Source: Tardiphaga sp.
Lineage (GTDB): Bacteria > Pseudomonadota > Alphaproteobacteria > Rhizobiales > Xanthobacteraceae
Direction of reading: 5' to 3'
Length of the DNA stretch: 44,920 bases
NCBI RefSeq assembly: GCF_028290495.1
Contig: NZ_JAQGJT010000175.1
Location: forward strand, 1 to 44,920
In this document: positions 15,418 through 24,547 of the stretch, piece by piece
Layout of the letters: each line of letters starts with the position of its first letter
Position numbering within the stretch: position 1 is the stretch's first letter
Translations under genes and position numbers: made by a program
The notes under the pieces: generated by a model
Database searches by the model: none
Told to the model about the DNA's origin: nothing
Seen by the model: the letters and a program-made list of their open reading frames with translations, nothing else

Positions 15418-16281
15418 GTGCCCGGCTTCATCAACGTCATCCGCAACACGCTCACTGAACTGGCGGGGCCGGACCAATCCGCACCGGCGGTTTTGCCGGC
15501 TGGCTTGCCGGAGGCCGTGCTGCCCGTTGCGAACGCCGGTGTGGCGCTGCTGACCGACTATCAGGGGGCGGCCTATGCGCAGCTCTATTGCGACCGGCTG
15601 CGCCGCTTCGTCGGTCGCCGCGGCGTCGATGACGCGCTGTTCGGCGAGATCGCCCGTCTGCTGGCGGAGCGGATGGCTTATCACGACGCCATCCGCATCG
15701 CGCAACTCAAGCTGCGCGAGCCGCCGCGCCACGGCCGCGCCGCAGTCGACGTCCGCCGCTTTCGCTGCGACGAATTGCTGTCGGCGCTGCCGGCGATCGT
15801 CGGCGAGCCGCTGTTATGGGCTGTCGAACGGATCGGCTGTTCGCACCGCACGGTGCCTATCCGCTTTAGCAATGCCGGTTGGTGGAGCTTGCTGCGCCTG
15901 AGGGGGGAAGCGTCGCTGCGTCGTTCGCGGCGGCTGTCGGTGCGATATGCCACCGAGCGCGTCTGGGTCGGGCGCTGGCTTCATATGATCGATCGCGCGC
16001 TGACCAGGCAGCCCGATGCGGCCGGCGCCGTTGTCCAGACCGCCAGTATGATCGAAGGCTACGGTACCGGCTATCGGCATGGTGTGGCGGCCTGGCACCA
16101 GATCATCGACGGGCTGGCGAAGCCGGTATTCGATGGGGGGCTGCTTCTGCCGGACCTCGCCGCCGCCATCACGCAGGCCAGCCACGCGCCGCGCGATCCG
16201 AAGGGTGATGAATTGCGCAAGATCATTGCGGAGATCCGGGCGGGTGCTCTTCTTCCTTCGTCTCCTGTGGAAGGCGGATAA
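15418..16281 (+). CDS. Stand-alone DUF6537 protein (C-terminal region of indolepyruvate oxidoreductases)
   Basis: A 287-residue protein with a GTG start. Residues about 40-130 (LLTDYQGAAYAQLYCDRLRRFV, then LFGEIARLLAERMAYHDAIRIAQLKLRE) match the pattern of DUF6537, the C-terminal domain of large indolepyruvate:ferredoxin oxidoreductases. No thiamine-binding, pyruvate-oxidoreductase or Fe-S domain is present here, so this is the domain alone. The middle and end (VRYATERVWVGRWLHMIDRAL, GYGTGYRHGVAAWHQIIDGL) resemble the tail of the same proteins in Rhizobiales. Function alone is unknown; it may bind a separate partner or be a relic. The gene follows the nucleotide-binding membrane gene by 15 bases. 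Confidence 0.65.
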   Translation: MPGFINVIRNTLTELAGPDQSAPAVLPAGLPEAVLPVANAGVALLTDYQGAAYAQLYCDRLRRFVGRRGVDDALFGEIARLLAERMAYHDAIRIAQLKLREPPRHGRAAVDVRRFRCDELLSALPAIVGEPLLWAVERIGCSHRTVPIRFSNAGWWSLLRLRGEASLRRSRRLSVRYATERVWVGRWLHMIDRALTRQPDAAGAVVQTASMIEGYGTGYRHGVAAWHQIIDGLAKPVFDGGLLLPDLAAAITQASHAPRDPKGDELRKIIAEIRAGALLPSSPVEGG

Positions 16282-16371
16282 AGGAACCGATGCATTTCGG
16301 GTTCCGCAATGTCATAAATGGGTGCGCGCAGATTACGATCTGTTCGCTGGCCCGGTGAGAAGGACATCCCT

Positions 16372-16776
16372 TTGTCGTTTCCCGCACTCTCATCGTCGAT
16401 CGCTCTGGGCGCGCTGATTGCCTGGATGCTCGCCCTCACGGTCAAGCATGTCATCGCCGACTTCTTTCTGCAAAACGCCTGGATGGCGATCGGCAAGGAC
16501 CAGAAGACCGGCTGGGCGCTGCCGCTGCTGACGCATGTCGCCATTCACGGTGTGCTGACCACGGCGCTGGTCGCCGCCGTGCAGCCGAAACTGTGGTTCA
16601 TCGGCCTGATCGATTTTGCGATTCACATCACGATCGATCGCATCAAGGGGTTTCTGGTCGCCCGCTACCAGATCACTCCCGGCCACCCCTGGTTCTGGTG
16701 GCTGCTTGGTGTGGATCAGGCGCTGCACCACGTTACGGACTTCCTGCTGGCCATCCTGATCGTTGCGAACGCCTGA
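16372..16776 (+). CDS. DUF3307 family small membrane protein
   Basis: A 134-residue inner-membrane protein with about four hydrophobic segments: IALGALIAWMLALTV, the conserved HVIADFFLQNAWM motif, LPLLTHVAIHGVLTTALVAAV and LWFIGLIDFAIHITIDRIKGF. The motifs (K/H)HVIADFFLQ, H-x3-H and D-x3-H-x3-D-x2-K are those of DUF3307, whose role is unknown. I chose the TTG start at 16372 because GAGAAGGA lies 7 bases before it; an in-frame ATG at 16318 lacks a ribosome site and would add 18 residues without homology. It ends with WFWWLLGVDQALHHVTDFLLA, another family block. Confidence 0.8.
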   Translation: MSFPALSSSIALGALIAWMLALTVKHVIADFFLQNAWMAIGKDQKTGWALPLLTHVAIHGVLTTALVAAVQPKLWFIGLIDFAIHITIDRIKGFLVARYQITPGHPWFWWLLGVDQALHHVTDFLLAILIVANA

Positions 16777-16918
16777 TCACGGGTTCCAATACGGCCGAAA
16801 TGCGGCGGTGATTGTCTGATTCGGAATCCAAATTCAAGGGGGCGTAACGCTGAAAAGGGTCTTGGTTAACCCCTCGTTAGGAAATTGCGCGGCATCCTCA
16901 TCATCGAGGAGAAATGCC

Positions 16919-17353
16919 ATGTGGTCCAGCCGACAAGCCTTTGAAAACGATTTCTGCCCGGTCCAGGAAGATCTGCTCGGTGCGATGTACCGGGCCAGCG
17001 AGAATGGCCTGCCGCAGCTCGTCGAGAGTGTTTCGTCCGATGTGCGTGCGATGCTGGCGCTGTTCTGCTACCGTCGAAGCCACCTGCATTCGCTGGCCAT
17101 CGCCATCGCCGCGAGCTGCGACGAACGCGAACTGATGCAGCTTGGCGGCCGCGTCGGCTCGACGCTGTATGCGCTGTCGCACGAAACCGCGGTGTCGCGT
17201 CCCGCGGCTGCGTCTTCCTACGGCAACCGCAAGGCGATCACGCTGTCGACCAAGCCGCTTTCGACCTTCACGGCGGTCGATGACGAGATCGACGAAGACG
17301 TCGCCGAGGAAGCGACCCCGTCGGTTGTTCAGGGTACCTACGTTACGGCCTGA
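16919..17353 (+). CDS. Conserved hypothetical protein
   Basis: A 144-residue soluble protein I do not recognise. It starts MWSSRQAFENDFCPVQEDLLGAMY, has a helical middle (LVESVSSDVRAMLALFCYRRSHLHSLAIAIAASCDERELMQLGGRVG), and ends in a low-complexity acidic segment (DDEIDEDVAEEATPS). The start is set by GAGGAG 7 bases upstream (16906-16911); the frame is open 19 codons further but has no second ribosome site. Codon use is like its neighbours. The only Cys residues are scattered, so no metal site is evident. It stands alone and ends 6 bases from the convergent Cys-cluster gene. Confidence 0.7.
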   Translation: MWSSRQAFENDFCPVQEDLLGAMYRASENGLPQLVESVSSDVRAMLALFCYRRSHLHSLAIAIAASCDERELMQLGGRVGSTLYALSHETAVSRPAAASSYGNRKAITLSTKPLSTFTAVDDEIDEDVAEEATPSVVQGTYVTA

Positions 17354-17359
17354 GCGCCG

Positions 17360-17686
17360 TTACGGCATGACCAGTGCGGGCATGCCATGCCGGCGCCGCG
17401 CCATGTCGCATTCGGGATCGCCGGGCAGGCAGGTCCGGCACACTTCCGGCCGGATCGCATAGATCCCGCAGGCGGTATGCGTGCCGACCTTGCCGGTCAG
17501 CGCCGAGCAGCGATCGCCCTCGCAGCGCATCCCGGACAGCCTGTCATTGACGAATTTTTCCGGAATCAGATCCAGATCGGCGTCATCTTCGGTGGTGAAG
17601 CGCGGCCAGTTGCTGGAATACGAACAGCAGGCGCCGCAGGCCTGGCAAGGGCCGACGTCATCGGGCAGGGCGGTGGCGGTTTCCAT
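17360..17686 (-). CDS. YkgJ family cysteine-cluster protein
   Basis: A 108-residue cytoplasmic protein with the N-terminal cluster PCQACGACCSYSSNWPRF (four Cys within eight residues) and three more Cys groups (MRCEGDRCSAL, HTACGIYAIRPEVCRTC, DPECDMARRRHG). This is the UPF0153/PF03692 family, proposed to bind zinc or an iron-sulfur cluster; its biochemical role is not settled. It lies upstream of nothing obvious: a short gap with a fragment of a family B repeat separates it from the PNPOx-like gene on the same strand. Confidence 0.88.
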   Translation of the reverse strand: METATALPDDVGPCQACGACCSYSSNWPRFTTEDDADLDLIPEKFVNDRLSGMRCEGDRCSALTGKVGTHTACGIYAIRPEVCRTCLPGDPECDMARRRHGMPALVMP

Positions 17687-17761
17687 CGCGGCTGTCTACG
17701 CGAAAATCCCCGCCGGATACAGGGCAGCATCGTCGCGACGTCGCAATGACGCGAGCGGCGT

Positions 17762-18373
17762 CTATCCCCTCGGCTTCGCCAGTTCTGCTTCCAGTTCGGC
17801 GATCCGCGCGTCGCGCGACGCCAGTGCAGCCGCCACATCGGGAGCGTCAAACTTCTGCGGAATGTGTTGCGGGCAGTTGGTATCCCATGCCGCGATGGTG
17901 AACAGGATCGCTTGCTCGGGACGCGCCTTGTAATCCTGCGGCATCAACGACTTCAGCAATGCCGCATCGTCCTCGACCACGCGCGCGGTGCCCCACAGCT
18001 TGACGCGGCGGCGATGGGCAAAGTCCATGATGAAGATGTTGGCCTTGGGATTTTCAGCGAGGTTGCCCTGCGTGATGTACTGCCTGTTGCCGCTGTAGTC
18101 GGCAAATCCCAGCGTGTGCCCGTCGAGCGCCTTGATGAACCCTTTAGGCCCGCCGCGATGCTGGATATAGGGCTGCCCATCGGCGCTGGCGGTGGCGAAG
18201 AACACACTGTCGGTCTCGGCAAGGAAGGCCGCTAGATTGTCATCGATCTCGGTACGCCAACCGCCATTCTCCTCGACATGCGCATAGGCTTTTCGCGACC
18301 CCTTGCGGGCCTGGATCGCCTTGACCGCGGCGCTGAAGGCCACGTCGCTTGAGTAGGTGTGAACGTCTGACAT
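17762..18373 (-). CDS. Pyridoxamine 5'-phosphate oxidase-like flavin-binding protein
   Basis: A 203-residue protein with a split-barrel flavin fold: FLAETDSVFFATASADGQPYIQHRGGPKGF (residues about 50-80), then GFADYSGNRQYITQGNLAENPKANIFIMDFAHRRRVKLWGTARVV, the classic FMN-binding and dimer blocks. The C-terminus ends in a short Ala/Glu-rich coiled coil (ASRDARIAELEAELAKPRG). The family includes general stress proteins and FMN- or F420-dependent reductases; true pyridoxamine oxidases have other C-terminal motifs, so the enzyme activity is open. It is divergent from the LysR gene with about 117 bases between them, so it is the natural target of that regulator. Confidence 0.85.
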   Translation of the reverse strand: MSDVHTYSSDVAFSAAVKAIQARKGSRKAYAHVEENGGWRTEIDDNLAAFLAETDSVFFATASADGQPYIQHRGGPKGFIKALDGHTLGFADYSGNRQYITQGNLAENPKANIFIMDFAHRRRVKLWGTARVVEDDAALLKSLMPQDYKARPEQAILFTIAAWDTNCPQHIPQKFDAPDVAAALASRDARIAELEAELAKPRG

Positions 18374-18490
18374 CGGTCCGACCTTTCAAACAGAGCTGCA
18401 CCGCCCCGATCGCACCAACATAGGGCGCTCCTGCGCCCGCCATAATCGTCTCAATTGACAGTTCATTATTGCAGGATATGAAATAACGGG

Positions 18491-19423
18491 ATGGATAGGA
18501 TCGAAGCTATGACGACCTTCGTCGCGGTGGCGGACCTCAAGGGGTTCGCTCCAGCCGCGCGCAAGCTCGGGCTGTCGGCTTCCGCCGTGACCCGTTACGT
18601 CGCCGCACTCGAAGATCGACTCGGCGCGCGCCTGCTGCAGCGGACCACGCGCTCGGTGACGTTGACCGATATCGGCGCGCGCTATCTCGAGCGGGCCCGC
18701 CGCATCCTGGGAGATGTCGAAGAAGCCGAGAGCGCGGCGCAGGCGGAACGTACCCAGCCGAACGGGCGTCTGATCGTTTCGGCGCCCGTGGGGTTCGGGC
18801 GTATTCACGTTACGCCGCTGATGTCGCTCTACCTTCAGCGTTATTCGAACGTCAGTGGCGAATTGCGGTTGACCGACCACCTCGTCAATCTGGTGGAGGA
18901 CGGCGTCGATGCTGCGGTGCGGATCGGCCATCTCGCAGATTCAAGTCTGGTCGCGCGAGTCGTTGGCAGCATGCGGCGTATCGTGGTCGCGTCGCCTGAC
19001 TATCTTGCCCGTCGCGGCACTCCGAAGCTGCCGAAGGACATCTCGGCTCACGATACCATTCAGTTTGGCGGCGTCGCAGTGCCTCCCGAATGGCGTTTCG
19101 TCGAGAACGGCGAGGATATCCGCGTGGCGCACACGCCGCGCTTTACCTGCAACGTCGCTGATGCGGCGATCTGGCATGCCGAACGCGGCGGCGGTCTGAC
19201 CAGCGTGCTCGCCTATCAGGCAGCGGAGGCGCTTGCGGCAGGGCGTCTCAAGACGGTTCTGTCCCGTTTTGAACGGCCCGCGATGCCGATCCATATCGTC
19301 TATCCGACATCGCGCCTGTTGTCGGCCAAAGTTCGTGCCTTCATCGACCTCACGGCCGAAACCTGCAACTGGAATTTCGACGTGCGCAAATTCTCCGTTA
19401 GACCTTCGGCTGGGCCACGCTGA
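18491..19423 (+). CDS. LysR family transcriptional regulator
   Basis: A 310-residue LysR regulator. The N-terminal winged helix-turn-helix (MTTFVAVADLKGFAPAARKLGLSASAVTRYVAALEDRLGARLLQRTTRSVTLTD, shown here by its blocks FAPAARKLGL, AVTRYVAALE and RTTRSVTLT) is at residues 1-60. The co-inducer domain from about 90 contains LIVSAPVGFGRIHVTPL, GVDAAVRIGHLADSSLVARVV and SPDYLARRG, the CrgA/PecT-like subclass. It is divergent from the PNPOx-like gene and probably controls it and itself. Its 3' end overlaps the convergent thioesterase gene by 26 bases. The inducer is unknown. Confidence 0.9.
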   Translation: MDRIEAMTTFVAVADLKGFAPAARKLGLSASAVTRYVAALEDRLGARLLQRTTRSVTLTDIGARYLERARRILGDVEEAESAAQAERTQPNGRLIVSAPVGFGRIHVTPLMSLYLQRYSNVSGELRLTDHLVNLVEDGVDAAVRIGHLADSSLVARVVGSMRRIVVASPDYLARRGTPKLPKDISAHDTIQFGGVAVPPEWRFVENGEDIRVAHTPRFTCNVADAAIWHAERGGGLTSVLAYQAAEALAAGRLKTVLSRFERPAMPIHIVYPTSRLLSAKVRAFIDLTAETCNWNFDVRKFSVRPSAGPR

Positions 19424-19817
19424 AAGTGCCGTTGGCACGCGCGCAGGGCACGCCGTCGGCGGTGACCAGCGCCTGCGCGAAGCAAAGCCGGTTGCCGGTC
19501 TTGATCACGTCGCTCTCGACCTGCAGCCATTGCCCGACCTGCGCGGGTCCCAGAAAATCGACCGACAGGTTGACCGTCACCAGCCGGGCCCCGCCGCCGA
19601 TCACGTGGCCGCAGCTCATGCCCATGGCATTGTCGGCCAGCGACGTGATCAATCCGCCATGCGCCATACCGCGCGAATTGGTATGCGGCCGCGTCAGACG
19701 CAGCCCGATCAGCACGGCGCGGTCGGTGGATTTGGAATAGATCGGCTCCCACGGCTCGGTCAGCGGAGAACTGCGGGTGTGGCGGGCGAAGCCATCGGGA
19801 ATGTCGGTGTCGGTCAT
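19398..19817 (-). CDS. PaaI-type hotdog thioesterase
   Basis: A 139-residue hotdog-fold acyl-CoA thioesterase. The motif NSRGMAHGGLITSLADNAMG (about residues 50-68) is the PaaI-family HGG...D active-site helix, followed by VNLSVDFLGPAQVGQWLQVE and ANGTFSVAQ. Members hydrolyse aryl- or acyl-CoA to release CoA from stalled pathway intermediates. Start MTDTDIPDGF is chosen (19817); an in-frame Met three codons upstream is equally possible. It overlaps the LysR gene tail-to-tail. Placed near two CoA-based aromatic pathways, a CoA-salvage role is plausible but unproven. Confidence 0.87.
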   Translation of the reverse strand: MTDTDIPDGFARHTRSSPLTEPWEPIYSKSTDRAVLIGLRLTRPHTNSRGMAHGGLITSLADNAMGMSCGHVIGGGARLVTVNLSVDFLGPAQVGQWLQVESDVIKTGNRLCFAQALVTADGVPCARANGTFSVAQPKV

Positions 19818-19920
19818 TACGGGCATCCGGTTCGTTGCCGTTTCATTGAACCCAAACGCGCACGAACACCACGCCAACAAAGTTTAAAACGCGAGCGGCC
19901 CGGGCCACGCTCCCTTCCGG

Positions 19921-20003
19921 CATTGCGAGGAGCTCTTGCGACGAAGCAATCCAGTCTTTCCGAGCCTCCGCTCTCTGGATTGCTTCGCTGCGCTCGCAAT
20001 GAC
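19921..20003. repeat. Dispersed intergenic repeat (family B), second copy
   Basis: Starts CATTGCGAGGAGCTCTTGCG and ends CTGCGCTCGCAATGACG, with GCAATCCAG/CTGGATTGC as inner arms, matching the element at 9131-9250 but lacking its inserted hairpin. It lies between the thioesterase start and the pobA stop. Confidence 0.7.
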
Positions 20004-20013
20004 GGCGTTTCAA

Positions 20014-21290
<1,277 letters not shown>

Positions 21291-21382
21291 CAATATTCTC
21301 AAGCGCCTAGTCGAGGCTTGTTCTTCCGGGGGAGAAAATGTCGATCCCCCGCATCATCGATCTTGCAACGGCTTGCCAGTTA

Positions 21383-21397
21383 GATAACATGTTAATC
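21383..21397. promoter_or_regulatory. Near-palindrome GATAACATGTTAATC upstream of tarP
   Basis: The core AACATGTT (21386-21393) is a perfect palindrome with near-symmetric GAT/AATC flanks, 63 bases before the tarP ATG. It could be an operator or part of the tarP promoter. Support is symmetry and position only. Confidence 0.3.
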
Positions 21398-21459
21398 AAA
21401 TAACAGCGGGACGATCAAAGTCCGGCGAAAAACATAATTTAGACCGGGAGAATACGTCG

Positions 21460-22494
21460 ATGAGGAAAGCCATTCTGGCGTTGCTTGTGGCTGCGTGCGC
21501 GATACCTGCAGTCACATCTGCCATCCATCCTGCTCTGGCGCAGGACAAGACCGTCACCATGAAAGTCTCGTTGTGGGTGCCGCCGGCGCATCCGCTGGTG
21601 CCGGCCACGCAGGCCTGGGCCGCCGATATCGAGAAGGCCTCGGGCGGCACGATCAAAATGTCGGTGTTCCCCTCCGAGCAGCTAGGCAAGGCGTTCGACC
21701 ATTACGACATGGCGCGCGACGGCATCGCCGACATCACCTACATCAACCCCGGCTATCAGCCCGGCCGCTTCCCGATCGTCGCCGCGGGGCAATTGCCTTT
21801 CGTGTTCGCCGACGGCAAGAAGGGAACGCTGGCGCTCAACGAATGGTACCAGAAATACGCCAAGACCGAGATGAAGGACACCAAGCTGTGCTTCGCCTTC
21901 ATCCACGATCCAGGCTCGCTGCACGGCAAGAAGAAGATCCTGGTGCCCGCCGATCTCAACGGCGTGAAGGTGCGTCCGGCGCAGAGCACGATCGGCGAAA
22001 TGGTCAAGTTGTTCGGCGGCACCAACGTGCAGGCTTCGGCGCCGGAATCGCGCGACGCGATCGAGCGCGGCGTCGCCGACGAGATCGCCTTCCCGTGGGG
22101 CTCGATCTTCCTGTTCGGCATCGACAAGGTCGTCAAGTATCACATCGACGTGCCGCTTTATGCCACGGTGTTCACCTACAACATCAACCTCGCCAAATAT
22201 AATTCGATGTCGGATGGCCAGAAGAAGATCATCGACGACCACTGCACGCCGGAATGGGCGTCCAAGGTCACCGATCCCTGGGTCGATTTCGAGGCCAACG
22301 GCCGCGTCAAGATGAAGGCGCTGCCAGACCACGAGGTCTACAAGCTGACGCCGGAACAGCTCGCCGAGTGGAAGAAGGGCGTCGAACCGCTGCACGCCAG
22401 CTGGGCGGCGGCGGTGAAGAAAGCCGGCGGCGATGCGGATGCGATCGACGCGGAATTGAAGGCGGCGCTGAAGAAGTTCGACGCGGGGCTGTAA
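21460..22494 (+). CDS. tarP: TRAP transporter substrate-binding protein, TarP-like
   Basis: Periplasmic binding protein of a tripartite (TRAP) transporter. The 344 residues begin with a signal peptide (MRKAILALLVAACAIPAV..., cleavage near ALAQ, residue 28). The mature DctP-type fold shows VPATQAWAADIEKASGGTIKMSVFP, the EQLGKAFDHYDMARDGIADI block, LPFVFAD and the hinge LNGVKVRPAQSTIGEMVKLFGGT; the conserved binding Arg is in KVRPA. Neighbours tarQ and tarM follow, then hydroxycinnamate genes, the same order as the tarPQM system of Rhodopseudomonas palustris that takes up p-coumarate and related lignin monomers (recalled, established). A family A repeat separates it from tarQ. An AT-rich region upstream carries two palindromes. 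Confidence 0.9.
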   Translation: MRKAILALLVAACAIPAVTSAIHPALAQDKTVTMKVSLWVPPAHPLVPATQAWAADIEKASGGTIKMSVFPSEQLGKAFDHYDMARDGIADITYINPGYQPGRFPIVAAGQLPFVFADGKKGTLALNEWYQKYAKTEMKDTKLCFAFIHDPGSLHGKKKILVPADLNGVKVRPAQSTIGEMVKLFGGTNVQASAPESRDAIERGVADEIAFPWGSIFLFGIDKVVKYHIDVPLYATVFTYNINLAKYNSMSDGQKKIIDDHCTPEWASKVTDPWVDFEANGRVKMKALPDHEVYKLTPEQLAEWKKGVEPLHASWAAAVKKAGGDADAIDAELKAALKKFDAGL

Positions 22495-22505
22495 GGCACC
22501 AATCT

Positions 22506-22631
22506 GTCATTCGGGGATGCGCTCTGACCGGCGCAGTCGGTCGGAGTGCAGACCCGGAACCCAGAGATGTTCGTTACCCTCTCGGGGTTCCGGGTTCGCT
22601 CGCAGCTGACGCTGCTCGCGCCCCGGAATGG
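22506..22631. repeat. Dispersed intergenic repeat (family A) inside the tar operon
   Basis: Begins GTCATTCGGGGATGCGCTC, contains CCGGCGCAGTCGG and the pair CCCGGAACCCAGAG/CTCGGGGTTCCGGG, and ends GCGCCCCGGAATG. It lies 12 bases after the tarP stop and before tarQ. It could fold into hairpins that reduce read-through or protect the tarP end of the message. Confidence 0.72.
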
Positions 22632-22665
22632 CCGACCTTCGGGATAAAAAATTGAACCAGTCATC

Positions 22666-23232
22666 ATGACCGCTACTCCCGAAATCACTACTGACGGTGT
22701 CGTCGGTGGGCCGCTTGGCCCGCCGCGCAAGAACGTTATGGACCGCTTCATCGATTCCATCGAATGGATCGCAGCCCTGTTCGTCGGCATCGTCGCGCTC
22801 AACACCTTCATCGCGGTGTTCATGCGCAAATTCTTTGCCGTGACGATCCCCGATTACTACAATGTCGGCCAGTTTCTGCTCGGCATCCTGATCTTCTGGG
22901 GCATCGCCGCGACCTCGTATCGCGGCTCGCACATCACCGTCGATCTCGTCTGGGCCAACGCCACGCCAAAATACCAGCGATGGATCGACGTGTTTGCGAC
23001 GCTGGTGCTGCTGTTCGTGGTCAGCGTGCAGACCTACACGCTGTTCGACAAGGTAGTCGACACCTACAACAGCAACATCGTCACGATGGACCTGCAGTTG
23101 CCGATCTGGCCGTTCTTTCTGGTGTCCTGGATCGGCGACGGCGCCGCCGTGCTGCTGATCGCGTTCCGGACCTACAGGCTGATCTTCCACCCCGATCAGA
23201 TGCACGATCCCAAAATCAATACGGCAGAGTGA
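22666..23232 (+). CDS. tarQ: TRAP transporter small permease, TarQ-like (DctQ)
   Basis: A 188-residue inner-membrane protein with the four-helix DctQ pattern: IEWIAALFVGIVALNTFIAVFM, YYNVGQFLLGILIFWGIAA, VFATLVLLFVVSVQTYTLF and IWPFFLVSWIGDGAAVLLIAF. The motif GSHITVDLVW between helices two and three is typical of the subunit. It forms the membrane complex with TarM and docks the TarP binding protein. The first 25 residues (ITTDGVVGGPLGPPRKN) are a cytoplasmic tail. It ends 4 bases before tarM, so translation is probably coupled. Confidence 0.9.
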   Translation: MTATPEITTDGVVGGPLGPPRKNVMDRFIDSIEWIAALFVGIVALNTFIAVFMRKFFAVTIPDYYNVGQFLLGILIFWGIAATSYRGSHITVDLVWANATPKYQRWIDVFATLVLLFVVSVQTYTLFDKVVDTYNSNIVTMDLQLPIWPFFLVSWIGDGAAVLLIAFRTYRLIFHPDQMHDPKINTAE

Positions 23233-23236
23233 TCGC

Positions 23237-24547
23237 ATGGAATTGAGCAATGAAGCGGTCGCGCTGATCGGGTTCGTCAGCCTGTTCATATTGATGCTGT
23301 TGCGCGTGCCGGTCGGCATGGCGATGGGTCTCGTGGGAATCACCGGCTTTGGCTATCTCACCGGCTTTGCGCCGGCGCTGAAGCTGGTCGGCCAGACCAC
23401 GATGCGCACGGTGACGGACTATTCCTTCGGCGTGATCCCGATGTTCCTGCTGATGGGCGCCTTCGTCTCGGTGTCCGGCATCAGTCGCGAACTGTTCCGC
23501 GCCGCCAACACCTTTGTCGGCCACTGGAAGGGCGGGCTCGGCATCGCCACCATCGCCGCCTGCGGCGGCTTTGCCGCGATTTCCGGCTCGTCGGTAGCGA
23601 CCGCCGCGACGTTCTCTGCCGTGGCCTATCCGGAAATGCGGCGCTTCAACTATCCGCAAAGCTTCGCCACGGGCGTGATTGCGGTCGGGGGCACGCTCGG
23701 TGCGATGCTGCCGCCGTCCACGGTGCTGGCGGTGTATGGCATCATCACCCAGCAGGACATCGGCAAATTGTTCATCGCCGGCATCGTGCCCGGCCTGCTG
23801 GCGATCGTGATGCACATGATCACCATCGCTATCATCGGCGTCGTCAAGCCGGACTTCCTGCCGGCGGGGCCGAAGGCGTCGTGGCACGAGCGCGCGCTGG
23901 CGATCCGCGACGTTTGGTCACCGTTGCTATTGTTCGTGTTCGTGATCGGCGGGCTGTATGGCGGCTTCTTCATCCCCACCGAGGCCGGCGCGGTCGGCGC
24001 GGTTGGCGCCTTTATCATCGGCGTGCTTCGCGGCAAGCTGAACAAGGAGGGCATCCTGCAATCGCTGCTGCAGGCGACGCGCACGGCGGCGGCCGTGTTC
24101 ACCGTGCTGATCGGCGCTTTGTGTTTCGGCTATTTTCTCACCATCACGCAGACGCCGCAGCACGTCACCGAATTCCTCACCAGTCTCGGCATCGGCCGCT
24201 ACGGCGTGCTGGCGCTGATCCTGCTGATGTATCTGGTGCTCGGCTGCCTGATGGACGCGATGGCCATGGTGATCCTCACCGTGCCGATCGTGTTTCCGGT
24301 GGTGATGGCGCTCGGCTTCGATCCGATCTGGTTTGGCATCGTTATCGTCATGACGGTCGAACTCGGTCTGATCCATCCGCCGGTTGGCATGAACGTGTTC
24401 GTCATCAAGAGCGTGATCAAGGACGTCAGCATGTCCACCATCTTCAAGGGCGTGCTGCCCTTCGTCGTCACCGACCTGATCCGGCTGGTGCTGCTGGTGC
24501 TGTTCCCGTTGATCGCCACCTGGCTGCCCATGCGGATGATCGGATGA
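23237..24547 (+). CDS. tarM: TRAP transporter large permease, TarM-like (DctM)
   Basis: A 436-residue sodium-coupled TRAP permease with about twelve hydrophobic segments. Typical blocks are MLLRVPVGMAMGLVGITGF, YSFGVIPMFLLMGAFVS, AACGGFAAISGSSVATAATFSAVAYPEM (conserved motif), GVIAVGGTLGAMLPPSTVLAVYG (the LPPS motif), and GLIHPPVGMNVFVIKS near the end (a conserved HPPVG motif). With TarP and TarQ it imports organic anions across the inner membrane; the cluster context points to hydroxycinnamates. Its stop overlaps the start of the DUF3237 gene as ATGA. Confidence 0.93.
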   Translation: MELSNEAVALIGFVSLFILMLLRVPVGMAMGLVGITGFGYLTGFAPALKLVGQTTMRTVTDYSFGVIPMFLLMGAFVSVSGISRELFRAANTFVGHWKGGLGIATIAACGGFAAISGSSVATAATFSAVAYPEMRRFNYPQSFATGVIAVGGTLGAMLPPSTVLAVYGIITQQDIGKLFIAGIVPGLLAIVMHMITIAIIGVVKPDFLPAGPKASWHERALAIRDVWSPLLLFVFVIGGLYGGFFIPTEAGAVGAVGAFIIGVLRGKLNKEGILQSLLQATRTAAAVFTVLIGALCFGYFLTITQTPQHVTEFLTSLGIGRYGVLALILLMYLVLGCLMDAMAMVILTVPIVFPVVMALGFDPIWFGIVIVMTVELGLIHPPVGMNVFVIKSVIKDVSMSTIFKGVLPFVVTDLIRLVLLVLFPLIATWLPMRMIG

